DNA of 64,000 bases from Anaerovibrio slackiae (GTDB lineage: Bacteria > Bacillota > Negativicutes > Selenomonadales > Selenomonadaceae). Shown here in pieces: positions 36,886 through 45,353 of this stretch; the stretch's first letter is position 1, and every line of letters starts with the position of its first letter. A program made the translations under genes and the position numbers. The stretch lies in contig NZ_VUNR01000012.1 in assembly GCF_009695585.1 (NCBI RefSeq), positions 23,157-87,156 of the forward strand, written 5' to 3'. The notes beneath the pieces are model-generated. The model did not search any database. It saw only the letters and a program-made list of their open reading frames with translations, and was not told where the DNA came from.

Positions 36886-37872
36886 TTACTTCAGGCCGTC
36901 CTCTGCCTTCTTGATCAAAGCATCAAGATTGTCAGCTGCATCAGCAGGCACCTTGCGCACGTCGAAGGAAATGCCCAGCTTCTTCAGCTCCTTGAAGGTA
37001 TCAACATCCTTCTGATCCATGGAAATAACCTTGTTTACCAGCACCTTGCCTACGGAATGAGCCATGGAGCCGATGTTCAGCTGCTTGATGGATACGCCTG
37101 CCTTGATAACAGCCAGGGCATCCTGAGGGTTCTCAAAAAGAAGCATAGCCTTGGTTGCGCCAAAGCGAGGATCCTTCTCCACCTCGATAATCTTCTTCAA
37201 AGGAACAACATGCGCCTTTACACCCGGAGGCGCAGCCTTGGTAATCAGGCCCTTGCGCAGCTCGTCCTTTGCAACAGCATCGGATACAACGATGATGCGG
37301 TCAGGCTTTACGCTCTTGGTCCAGCTGGTTGCCACCTGGCCGTGAAGCAGACGTGAGTCAACACGGGCCAGTACATACTTGATGTGGCCGTCGCCCAGCA
37401 CAGTGCCCTCCGGAATAGCACCTACAGCTTCCGGCGCAGCAGCAGCTGCAGCAACCGGAGCAGGTTCCAGAGACTCAGGCATTACGGTAACGCCCTCACG
37501 GGATGGGCCAAGAATGTTCTTTGCCATATCATGAGCAGAAATGTTCTCGTCACCCATGCGCTCGCCCAATGCAGTAATCAGCATTGGCAGGCTGAGGCCG
37601 GTAACGATAGCCCACTTGTCCTCGTGGCCGTTCAGAATCGCGCTGGACTGGTTGAATGGTGTGCCACCCAGCAAATCCACTAAGAAAATAACCTCGTCCT
37701 TGTTAGAAAGAGAATCTACAGCAGCCAAAAGCTTCTCACGGAACTTATCCGGACCATCCTCCGGCAGCAGCGTAACTGCAACCAGGTCTTCCTGAGGCCC
37801 GAAAACCATTCCGGCTGACTGCTTAACTCCTTCTGCCAGCCCACCATGGCTGGCCAAAATAATCCCTGTCAT
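36886..37872 (-). CDS. manX: PTS mannose-family IIAB fused protein
   Basis: 328 aa. It phosphorylates the incoming sugar. The EIIA domain (about 1-130) has its active His9 in MTGIILASHGGLAEG. An Ala/Pro linker (about 136-155) joins EIIB (about 165-328), with the active His177 in VDSRLLHGQVATSW. It is first in the operon, and the divergent manA would convert the mannose-6-phosphate product. Confidence 0.96.
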   Translation of the reverse strand: MTGIILASHGGLAEGVKQSAGMVFGPQEDLVAVTLLPEDGPDKFREKLLAAVDSLSNKDEVIFLVDLLGGTPFNQSSAILNGHEDKWAIVTGLSLPMLITALGERMGDENISAHDMAKNILGPSREGVTVMPESLEPAPVAAAAAAPEAVGAIPEGTVLGDGHIKYVLARVDSRLLHGQVATSWTKSVKPDRIIVVSDAVAKDELRKGLITKAAPPGVKAHVVPLKKIIEVEKDPRFGATKAMLLFENPQDALAVIKAGVSIKQLNIGSMAHSVGKVLVNKVISMDQKDVDTFKELKKLGISFDVRKVPADAADNLDALIKKAEDGLK

Positions 37873-38305
37873 ATTAGTCCTCCCCTCTGACAGAAAAGCC
37901 GTTTTGGTTGTTTCATTTCAACCATAAGTTATTGTAACATATTTCATATCATTTATAAACCATTTTTATAGGAAAATTTTATTGTTATAATTTTCACATA
38001 TTTTCACTTGAATTAATATTATATCATAAATTTTCTTTAGGATAAAAGTCTAGTTAACTTAGAGACAATAATATTTTTTAATAGTTAACATTGCATGAAA
38101 CAGAAATCTTTTGTTATTATTTTGTATCCTATGCCTTTATTGTACATTTTGGTTTTTTTGAACTTTTTCGAGAATTTTTGCACTATTTCATAAAAACAAG
38201 AAAAAGTTATGTCAAACAAGATAAGCTTTGACAATAGGATATATTTTATTTATAATAAGGATATAAATTTTATTGCATATATGTAAGAGAAAGGAAGAAG
38301 TAACT
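37873..38305. other. AT-rich divergent control region between PTS and manA
   Basis: 433 nt without a gene, very A/T-rich. Minus strand: a weak promoter candidate for manX near 37930-37965 (TTTATA-17-TACAAT). Plus strand: a perfect manA promoter at 38228-38256. I see no sigma-54 -24/-12 site and no clear cre operator. Confidence 0.6.
38228..38256 (+). promoter_or_regulatory. Consensus promoter of manA
   Basis: TTGACA (38228-38233), a 17-nt spacer and TATAAT (38251-38256), 50 nt before the ATG. Confidence 0.93.
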
Positions 38306-39268
38306 ATGTCTTACCCATTATTAATGCAGGCTCCTGTCAAGGATTATATCTGGGGCGGCACCAAGCTCCGGGAAAAATACAACAAGGTTTCCGCAGCCGA
38401 CAAGCTAGCTGAGAGCTGGGAGCTGTCCTGCCATCAGGACGGGCCAAGCATCATCACCAACGGCGAGGCACAGGGCAAAACCCTGACTCAGTACATTCAG
38501 GAACAGGGCAGGGGCATCCTGGGCAGCAAGGCACAGGCATTTGAAAACTTCCCGATCATGATTAAGCTCATTGATGCCAAGGACAATCTTTCCGTACAGG
38601 TTCATCCTGACAATGAATACGCCCTGAAAAACGAGGGTGAATACGGCAAGACCGAGATGTGGTACGTCATCGAAGCAGAGCCGGGAGCAGAGCTTCTCTA
38701 TGGCGTAGAGAAGAAAATCACTGCCCAGGAGCTGGCTGACAGCCTGCAAAATGGCACCATCACCGACATCTGCCATCATGCGCCGGTAAAGAAGGGAGAC
38801 GTCTTCTTCATTCCTGCCGGTACCATCCACGCCATCGGCAAGGGCATCCTGCTGGCAGAGGTGCAGCAGAACTCCAACACCACCTACCGCCTCTACGACT
38901 ACGGCAGGCTGGGCAATGACGGCAAGCCACGGCAGCTCCATGTAAAGCAAGGCTCCGAGGTGTGCTCCCTGGAGCCGCTGCCTTTGAAGGATGAAAAGGA
39001 AATCGTCGCCCTTTCCCCTGACTGCGGGGGAGAGCTTTTGGCAGCCTGCGACTATTTCACCACATACGGGGTAAAGGTTGACGGCACTGTCAGCCTGACC
39101 GCAGGCAGTGAATCCTTCCAGACCTTCACCGTCCTGGAGGGCAGCCTCACCCTGACCGCCGGGGAAACCCTGCTGGACATGCCGGCAGGCCAGACCGTGT
39201 TCCTGCCAGCCAATATGGGGGATTATCAGCTCAGCGGCAAGGCAAGTTTGATTTTCACTACATTGTAA
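38306..39268 (+). CDS. manA: Mannose-6-phosphate isomerase, class I
   Basis: 320 aa from the ATG (MSYPLLMQAPVKDYIWGG) after AAAGGAAGAAG; an upstream start (38273) has no support. The zinc enzyme interconverts mannose-6-phosphate and fructose-6-phosphate. Landmarks are IDAKDNLSVQVHPDNEYAL, GKTEMWYVIEAEPGAEL and PAGTIHAIGKGILLAEVQQN. It lies divergent from the mannose PTS, completing uptake and entry to glycolysis. Confidence 0.97.
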   Translation: MSYPLLMQAPVKDYIWGGTKLREKYNKVSAADKLAESWELSCHQDGPSIITNGEAQGKTLTQYIQEQGRGILGSKAQAFENFPIMIKLIDAKDNLSVQVHPDNEYALKNEGEYGKTEMWYVIEAEPGAELLYGVEKKITAQELADSLQNGTITDICHHAPVKKGDVFFIPAGTIHAIGKGILLAEVQQNSNTTYRLYDYGRLGNDGKPRQLHVKQGSEVCSLEPLPLKDEKEIVALSPDCGGELLAACDYFTTYGVKVDGTVSLTAGSESFQTFTVLEGSLTLTAGETLLDMPAGQTVFLPANMGDYQLSGKASLIFTTL

Positions 39269-39294
39269 TATACAGCCTGAAAAACGGAAAAATT

Positions 39295-39325
39295 AAAAGC
39301 CGCAGCTGCTACAGCTGCGGCTTTA
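39295..39325. terminator. Bidirectional terminator between manA and rpsU
   Basis: CGCAGCTG (39301-39308) / CAGCTGCG (39312-39319), extended by AAAAGC/GCTTTA, with A and T runs on both sides; it serves convergent manA and rpsU. Confidence 0.92.
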
Positions 39326-39373
39326 TTATTCATATCTGTACTCGTCACAGACTAGCCAAAGGCTAAAAAGCTA

Positions 39374-39556
39374 TTATGCACGGAACTTGCGCTTGCGTGC
39401 TGCCTCAGACTTCTTCTTGCGGCGTACACTTGGCTTTTCGTAATGCTCGCGCTTCCTTACCTCAGCCAAGGTACCAGCCTTCTGGCTCATACGCTTGAAC
39501 CTGCGGAGAGCGCTATCAATGGTCTCATTCTTACCAACCTTAATCTCGTTTGCCAT
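39374..39556 (-). CDS. rpsU: 30S ribosomal protein bS21
   Basis: 60 aa, highly basic. [20 protein letters not shown] and the C-terminal [14 protein letters not shown] are typical. It belongs to the small ribosomal subunit near the anti-Shine-Dalgarno region. It has its own strong promoter overlapping the end of the HIT gene. Confidence 0.98.
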   Translation of the reverse strand: MANEIKVGKNETIDSALRRFKRMSQKAGTLAEVRKREHYEKPSVRRKKKSEAARKRKFRA

Positions 39557-39604
39557 CTATTTTTCCCCCCCTCCAATTGACTTGGGAGTGTATTTTTCAA
39601 CTAC

Positions 39605-39642
39605 ACCTGATTATTATATCAAAATCAGGTATATGTTGTCAA
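39605..39642 (-). promoter_or_regulatory. rpsU promoter with inverted repeat over the -10
   Basis: TTGACA (39637-39642), an 18-nt spacer and TATAAT (39613-39618). A perfect 8-bp inverted repeat ACCTGATT-N10-AATCAGGT (39605-39630) brackets the -10. It could be an operator or an RNA hairpin at the transcript start. Confidence 0.8.
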
Positions 39643-39649
39643 CACCAAA

Positions 39650-39994
39650 TTAACCCGGTGGCCACTGCATGGAGCGACCGCCCAGCACATGAAAATGCAG
39701 GTGCTTCACGGTCTGACCGCCGTCCTCGCCGGTATTGGCTACCACCCGGAAGCCATTGTCCAGCTTGTTTTCCTTGGCAATTGCAGGGATAACCTCGCAC
39801 ATGATATGGCCTGCCAGCTCCTTGTCCTCAGGAGTCAGGGTCCCCACGCTCTCAATGTGCTTCTTGGGAATAACCAGGGCGTGAAAAGGTGCCTGGGGCT
39901 CCAAATCCTTGAAGGCAAGAACCAGCTGGTCCTCGTAGACCACAGTAGCCGGAATTTCCTTTGCTGCAATTTTGCAAAAAATACAATCTGCCAT
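39650..39994 (-). CDS. HIT-family (histidine triad) nucleotide hydrolase
   Basis: 114 aa from the ATG (MADCIFCKIAAKEIPA) after GAGGAGGTGTACAAA. HIT proteins of the HinT group hydrolyse nucleoside phosphoramidates. CIFCKI with the Cys pair and the triad HLHFHVLGGR are present. It follows mtaB by about 100 nt. Confidence 0.95.
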   Translation of the reverse strand: MADCIFCKIAAKEIPATVVYEDQLVLAFKDLEPQAPFHALVIPKKHIESVGTLTPEDKELAGHIMCEVIPAIAKENKLDNGFRVVANTGEDGGQTVKHLHFHVLGGRSMQWPPG

Positions 39995-40096
39995 TTTGTA
40001 CACCTCCTCGCCTCTTGCTGCTGCAAAACAATATCTGCCAGCCAGTCAGGCAGCCGGCAAGACAGCACTTTGCAGCTGATTCGGCCATTAATAATA

Positions 40097-41404
40097 TTAA
40101 TCAGCCGTATTTATTATTGTACCATAAACTCCGTCTTTATACAATCGTTCCAGGCAAACATCGTAAATTTCTCCCAGTTCTGCCTCATCATTGGTATAGA
40201 CACGGATATAGGTATCGGTCAGCCCGTCCTTCTCACCATCAGTATCGGTTTCCAGCAGCACCCTCTGGGTTGTCCCCAGATAGGACCGGCAGTATTCCTG
40301 TGCCATCTCCCCTGCCACAGCCTGCATACGGTGCACCCGCTCCTTCTTGACAGGCTCCGGCACCTGGTCAGGCATCTCCGCTGCCGGAGTGCCGGTACGG
40401 GGCGAGTATGGAAAAACATGCATCCGGGAAAATTCCAGGCTGCGGATATACTCAAGGCTCTCCGCAAACATTTCCTCCGTCTCCCCCGGAAAGCCCACTA
40501 TCACATCCGTAGACACGGAAACTCCCGGCACGGCGTCCCTTACCCTGGCCAAAAGCCGGGAAAACTCCCCCCGGTCATAGTGGCGGTTCATCCTTTTCAG
40601 CACATCATCAGAGCCTGCCTGCAAGGGCAGGTGCAGGTGATGGCTAAACTTCGGATTGTCCCTGAGCAGGGCCAGAAGCTCATCGGAAAGCTCGATGGAC
40701 TCAAGGGAGCTGAGCCTCAGGCGGCGCAGCCCCGGCAGGTCCAGCACTGCCCTTGCCGCATCCGCCAGGCTGGTGCCATCCTTGAAATCCCTGCCGTATG
40801 CCCCCAGATGGATGCCAGTAAAGACGATTTCCTTGAAGCCGTTGGCCAAAAGCTTCTCTGCCTCCCGGCGCACGCTGTCCAGGGGACGGGAGCGCAAAGG
40901 CCCCCGGGTGAAGGGGATAATGCAGTAGCTGCAGAAATTGGTGCAGCCCTCCTGAATCTTGAGAAATGCCCTGGTCCTGGTTGGCATGTCCAGCAGGGGA
41001 ATATCCTCAAACTCCCGCACCTTCATGATATCCGTCACCCCGTCGATGATTTTGCCGTTCTGCAGGATTGCCTGATCCACGTATTCCACGATGCGGCGGC
41101 GGTTTGCCGTGCCCAGCACCACCCTGACGCCCTCAATCGCCTTGATCTGCTCCGGGGCAATCTGGGCATAGCAGCCGGTCACGGCGATAATTGCCTCAGA
41201 ATTCTGCCTCTGGACGCGGCGAATCAGCTGACGGGATTTCTTGTCGCCCAGGCTGGTAACGGAGCAGGTGTTGATAACGTACACATCCGCCGGCTGGCTA
41301 TGCTCCACAATCTCATAGCCGGCCTCCTTGAAAAGCCCTTCCATGACCTCGGTCTCAAACTGATTTACCTTGCAGCCAAGGGTAACAAATGCTGCACTTG
41401 CCAA
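40097..41404 (-). CDS. mtaB: tRNA t6A37 methylthiotransferase MtaB
   Basis: 435 aa. Radical-SAM enzyme that converts t6A to ms2t6A at position 37 of tRNAs reading ANN codons. The N-terminal UPF0004 domain binds a cluster (FVTLGCKVNQFETE, NTCSVTSLGDKKSRQ, VTGCYAQ); the radical SAM motif is EGCTNFCSYCIIPFTRGP; a TRAM domain is C-terminal. It starts 3 nt past the rsmE stop. Confidence 0.96.
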   Translation of the reverse strand: MASAAFVTLGCKVNQFETEVMEGLFKEAGYEIVEHSQPADVYVINTCSVTSLGDKKSRQLIRRVQRQNSEAIIAVTGCYAQIAPEQIKAIEGVRVVLGTANRRRIVEYVDQAILQNGKIIDGVTDIMKVREFEDIPLLDMPTRTRAFLKIQEGCTNFCSYCIIPFTRGPLRSRPLDSVRREAEKLLANGFKEIVFTGIHLGAYGRDFKDGTSLADAARAVLDLPGLRRLRLSSLESIELSDELLALLRDNPKFSHHLHLPLQAGSDDVLKRMNRHYDRGEFSRLLARVRDAVPGVSVSTDVIVGFPGETEEMFAESLEYIRSLEFSRMHVFPYSPRTGTPAAEMPDQVPEPVKKERVHRMQAVAGEMAQEYCRSYLGTTQRVLLETDTDGEKDGLTDTYIRVYTNDEAELGEIYDVCLERLYKDGVYGTIINTAD

Positions 41405-41407
41405 AAT

Positions 41408-42160
41408 CTATCTCCCTCCTAAATCGCCGTTCTCATACTGGATCACAGCCGCCGCGCTGATGGCAGCTGTCTCCGCCCGCAAAATCCTGGTGCCCAGGCT
41501 GACAGAGGCAATGCCCAGCTCCTTGGCAAGAGCCGCCTCAGCCAAAGAAAAGCCCCCCTCCGGGCCGATGATAACTACAAATCGTTTTGCTGCCCTCTGC
41601 CCCTGCAAAAAATCCTTCATGCCCTGCTGCAGCTCATTTTCATAGCACATGCAGACAGCAGTATCATCCCTCTTTCCATCAGCTGCTTCCCTCAGCCACT
41701 GGCGGAAAGGCTGCACCTGCTGCACCTCCGGCAGGCGGCTCCTGCCGCACTGCTTGCCTGCCTCATCGGCTATTTTCTGCCACTTTTCCTGCTTGGCCTT
41801 TGCCTTTTTGCCGTCATACCTGACCACGCAATTGTCGCTGGCCAGGGGCACAATCACGTTTACCCCCAGCTCCGTGGCCTTTTGGACAATCAAATCCAGC
41901 TTGTCCCCCTTGGGCAGGCACTGGGCAAGCACAATCTCCACCGGGGACTCCGTCCGTTCCTCCACCTGCTGCACCAGCTTCATGGACACGGAGCTTTCCG
42001 TAAAGCCGGTCAGCTCATACTCGCCCACCTTGCCCTCGTCATCAGCCACCAGAATGCGGTCACCGGCCTTCGCCCGCATCACCCTGCCCAGATGATGGGC
42101 ATCGCCGCCAGTAATTACCAGCTCCTCCTGCAAAAGGTCCTTGATAAAAATCCTCCGCAT
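41408..42160 (-). CDS. rsmE: 16S rRNA m3U1498 methyltransferase RsmE
   Basis: 250 aa SPOUT-class enzyme. An N-terminal PUA-like domain (HHLGRVMRAKAGDRILVAD) precedes the knotted domain with KGDKLDLIVQKATELGVNVI, VVIIGPEGGFSLAEAA and SLGTRILRAETAAISA. It starts 9 nt after prmA. Confidence 0.96.
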   Translation of the reverse strand: MRRIFIKDLLQEELVITGGDAHHLGRVMRAKAGDRILVADDEGKVGEYELTGFTESSVSMKLVQQVEERTESPVEIVLAQCLPKGDKLDLIVQKATELGVNVIVPLASDNCVVRYDGKKAKAKQEKWQKIADEAGKQCGRSRLPEVQQVQPFRQWLREAADGKRDDTAVCMCYENELQQGMKDFLQGQRAAKRFVVIIGPEGGFSLAEAALAKELGIASVSLGTRILRAETAAISAAAVIQYENGDLGGR

Positions 42161-42169
42161 GGGCTGACC

Positions 42170-43132
42170 TCACGCCTTTCCGGCAGCCGCCTGCAAATCA
42201 GCCTTGCGTCTGAAAGTGATGCAGGCCCAGCCCTTATTTTCCATGCGCTCCGCCACGGCATATCCATGAGCCTCTGCCGCAGCCAGCACATCCTCAATCC
42301 TGTCCTCAATAATGCCGCTGGTGAGCAAAGTCCCCCCCGGCTCCAGGTGTTCATCCAGCTGGTCAAAGAGTCGGATGATGATATCCGCAATAATATTGGC
42401 AATCACCAGCTGCGCCTTGCCGTGAATATTCTGCATCAAGTCACTTTGGGCAACGGAAACAATATCCTGAACCTTGTTCTGAGCCAGGTTTTCCTCCACG
42501 ATTTTCAGCACGGAATCATCATAATCCACCGCCTGGATTTCCTGCGCCCCCAGCTTGGCGGCAATAATGGACAAAATGCCGGAACCTGTGCCCACATCAA
42601 AGACGTTCATGCCCGGCTTCACCAGCTTCTCCAGCTGGCGGATGCACATGGAAGTGGTGGCATGGGTGCCGGTGCCGAAAGCAGCACCCGGATCCAGCTC
42701 GATGACAACCTCATCGGCCTCCGGCTCATAGCTTTCCCAGGTAGGCTTGATAACAACCCTTTCCCCTGGCTTTTCCGTGTGGAAATACTGCTTCCAGGTA
42801 TCGGACCAGTCCTCATCCTGCAGCTCACTGGTCTCTATCGTTCCCGGGGCAATATTCACCCCCCTGCCCTCCAGGGCCTTCAGCTCCTGCCGGAAGGTCT
42901 GCAGCCTGCCCTCCAGCTCCCCATTAACCGGCAGATATGCCTTCTCCGTTACAATCTCCGTCTCCGTCGCAATGGGAATATCCGTATAATCCCACTTGCC
43001 GGAGGTGATATAATCATTGACCAGCTCCGGGTCCTCAATCACCACTCCGGAGGCTCCCAGATCACGGAAAATTTCCGCAATCAGCTCCACCGCCTCATGG
43101 GTAGTCTGAATACTGACCTCGCACCATTTCAT
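42170..43132 (-). CDS. prmA: Ribosomal protein L11 methyltransferase PrmA
   Basis: 320 aa. It trimethylates L11. The C-terminal SAM domain has DPGAAFGTGTHATTSMCI, MNVFDVGTGSGILSIIAA and LVIANIIADIII. SD GAGGAGGATTTTTGGC precedes the ATG. It heads prmA-rsmE-mtaB-HIT, with its own promoter beyond a hairpin leader. Confidence 0.96.
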   Translation of the reverse strand: MKWCEVSIQTTHEAVELIAEIFRDLGASGVVIEDPELVNDYITSGKWDYTDIPIATETEIVTEKAYLPVNGELEGRLQTFRQELKALEGRGVNIAPGTIETSELQDEDWSDTWKQYFHTEKPGERVVIKPTWESYEPEADEVVIELDPGAAFGTGTHATTSMCIRQLEKLVKPGMNVFDVGTGSGILSIIAAKLGAQEIQAVDYDDSVLKIVEENLAQNKVQDIVSVAQSDLMQNIHGKAQLVIANIIADIIIRLFDQLDEHLEPGGTLLTSGIIEDRIEDVLAAAEAHGYAVAERMENKGWACITFRRKADLQAAAGKA

Positions 43133-43217
43133 GCCAAAAATCCTCCTCTATACAAAATAAAACCGCCTCAGATGATCAGCCCAGGGCGGATTTTCTCATG
43201 CCTTGATCGCAAAGGTA

Positions 43218-43246
43218 ATTATACAAGAAAAAATGTTCAATATCAA
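43218..43246 (-). promoter_or_regulatory. Promoter of the prmA operon
   Basis: TTGATA (43241-43246), a 17-nt spacer and TATAAT (43218-43223), immediately beside the end of repeat C. The leader to prmA contains a hairpin (CCGCC...GGCGG near 43172-43198) followed by TTTTATTTT, a possible attenuator. Confidence 0.75.
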
Positions 43247-43253
43247 TGTGAAA

Positions 43254-43690
43254 ATTTCAGTTTGTCGTAGTGCCGGTTTGTTACTTCGTGCATATACTGA
43301 ATGAAATAGTTTGATAGTTCGTGGACTCTGTTCAGACATTTAAAAGGGACAGGTAGCGGCAGTACCCATAGAAAACTCGCTCTCGCTCTTAGCACAGCCT
43401 CGCGCTTCTAAGCTCCTGCATCGCTTACGCTCGCACTTGCTAAGAAGCGAGGCTGCACTCAAGGTTTTCTTTGGGTACATGCCGCACCTGTCCCTCTTTG
43501 TGTCTGAACAGATATGCACATAATAATCCAACTGCATTCAATTAGCATGCAACTGTAGCAACTAATTCTGACTTTACGAGCAAGCCTGAAAAGTGGGAGC
43601 CGGGAGGCTGACGAAACTTGCAATTGCCAACCGTTGCATAACGTATAGTGCAAGTAAACAAGCCTGTTTATAAGAGCAGGTTGCCTTGCA
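43254..43690. mobile_element. Hairpin element copy C (subfamily 1, inverted)
   Basis: It begins with the family terminus ATTTCAGTTTGTCGTAGTGC at 43254. Its palindromic core (43328-43511, 184 nt, as in copy B) is bounded by CTGTTCAGAC/GTCTGAACAG. The far side carries the complement of GCAAGTTTCGTCAGCC. It is in the opposite orientation to copy B and abuts copy D; the junction near 43690 is approximate. It has no convincing gene. Confidence 0.75.
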
Positions 43691-44068
43691 TAGTTGTTGG
43701 CAGTAGCAGGTCTCGTCAGCTCCCAGCCCCCCTATTTCAGGCTTATTCGTAAAGCTGTATGGGGCACTATGGTAACAAATAATGTATGTGGTTCTGTCAT
43801 TTTGTTTATATCTGTTCAGACAAAGAAAGGGATGAGTGAGGACAGTACCCATAGAAAACCTTTGTTGTACCTCGGTGCTTAGCGACTTGCAAGCCGTCAG
43901 GCGCAGCAAAAGCTTAGCATCCGCTAGGCACAACTAGGAGCGAGAGCGTGTTTTCTATGGGTAGCTGTCCCGCTCAGCCCATTTTAATCTGAACAGAGTG
44001 CACAAACTAACAAAACTTATCCGTTAATGTTCCAAAAGTCTCGTACCGGCACTACGATAAACTGAAAT
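43691..44068. mobile_element. Hairpin element copy D (subfamily 2)
   Basis: Head-to-head with copy C. It has the left-arm block GTAGCAGGTCTCGTCAGC, the core 43812-43996 bounded by CTGTTCAGAC/TCTGAACAG, and the right terminus AAACTGAAAT ending 44068. The core is subfamily 2: GTTGTACCTCGGTGCTTAGC and TAGGAGCGAGAGCGTG. It ends 8 nt past the dnaJ stop. C and D together fill the dnaJ-prmA gap. Confidence 0.75.
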
Positions 44069-44076
44069 TTTTAAAT

Positions 44077-45243
44077 TTATTGGAATATCTTCTTCACCTT
44101 GCTGAAAAAGCTTTCCTGCTCGGGATTTACCTTGTTGCCGCTGAGGTCAGCAAACTCCTTCAAGAGTTCCTTCTGCCTGCCGGACAGCTTCTGCGGTGTC
44201 AGCACCTTGATGCGCACATGCTGGTCGCCATTGCCGTTCCTGCGGAGCATCGGAATGCCCTTGCCCCGTAGCCGCATAATAGTGCCGGACTGGGTACCGG
44301 CAGCCACCTTCATCTCCACCTTGCCGTGGATGGTAGGCACCTCAATGGTATCACCCAAGGCAGCCTGCACGAAGGTAACAGGCACTTCACACAGCACATC
44401 ATATCCTTCACGGGTGAACAGCTCATGCTTCTTGATATAAACATAAACATAAAGATCACCGCTAGGGCCGCCCCGCTTGCCAGCCTGGCCGCCGCCGGAA
44501 ACGCGGATGCGCTGTCCCTCATCAATACCTGCCGGAATCTTCACCTTGATAGTCTTGTTGACCTTCTTCTGGCCCCGGCCGCCGCACTCCTTGCACGGCG
44601 TCTTGATAATCTTGCCGGAACCGCCGCAACGCTCGCAGACATGGGAGTTCACCATGCGGCCGAACGGCGTATTGGCATAGGACTGCACCTGGCCGGTGCC
44701 ATGGCAGTTAGAGCAGTCCTCAGGGGATGTGCCCTTGGCCGCACCGGTACCGCCGCAGGCCGTACAATTCTCCATGCGGGGAACCTTCAGCTCCTTTTCT
44801 ACGCCAAAGGCCGCCTCCTCAAAGGTCAGCTCAATATCCATGCGCAGATCCGCCCCCTGCTCAGGGCCGTTCCTGCGGGCCTGGCTGCGGCCGCCGCCCC
44901 CGAAGAAGGTATCAAAAATATCGCCAAAATCACCAAAGCCGCCGCTGAAGCCACCGCCGCCAAAGCCGCCGAAGCCCCCAAAGCCGCCGGCTCCGCCACC
45001 GCCACCACCGGCAGTGAAGGCATCATGGCCGAACTGGTCATACTGGGCCTTCTTCTGAGGATCCTTCAGTACGTCATAAGCCTCATTGATTTCCTTCATG
45101 TGGGCTTCTGCTTCTTCCTTGTTGTTCAGATTGCGATCCGGGTGATATTTAATCGCCATCTTGCGATAGGCTTTCTTGATTTCATCATCAGAGGCACCCT
45201 TTTTTAAGCCCAGGACCTCATAATAATCACGCTTTTCGCTCAT
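44077..45243 (-). CDS. dnaJ: Chaperone DnaJ (Hsp40)
   Basis: 388 aa. Co-chaperone of DnaK. The J domain has HPD in [10 protein letters not shown]; a Gly/Phe-rich region follows (about 75-115). Four CxxCxGxG-type zinc repeats include [32 protein letters not shown] and [10 protein letters not shown]. Fourth gene of the HrcA-controlled operon. Confidence 0.98.
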   Translation of the reverse strand: MSEKRDYYEVLGLKKGASDDEIKKAYRKMAIKYHPDRNLNNKEEAEAHMKEINEAYDVLKDPQKKAQYDQFGHDAFTAGGGGGGAGGFGGFGGFGGGGFSGGFGDFGDIFDTFFGGGGRSQARRNGPEQGADLRMDIELTFEEAAFGVEKELKVPRMENCTACGGTGAAKGTSPEDCSNCHGTGQVQSYANTPFGRMVNSHVCERCGGSGKIIKTPCKECGGRGQKKVNKTIKVKIPAGIDEGQRIRVSGGGQAGKRGGPSGDLYVYVYIKKHELFTREGYDVLCEVPVTFVQAALGDTIEVPTIHGKVEMKVAAGTQSGTIMRLRGKGIPMLRRNGNGDQHVRIKVLTPQKLSGRQKELLKEFADLSGNKVNPEQESFFSKVKKIFQ

Positions 45244-45353
45244 TTATCTCACCTTTACCTGTTTTTATTATCACACGAAAATATGAGCTGCCACCTTGGT
45301 GCAGCGACTTGATAGACCACACGCGGGCAGCAGCCCATACAGACTTCAACTAA

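Noticed and set aside
37873..38305. Sigma-54 promoter for the mannose PTS
   Set aside because: No TGGCAC-N5-TTGC motif is visible on the minus strand and no LevR-type activator gene is adjacent.
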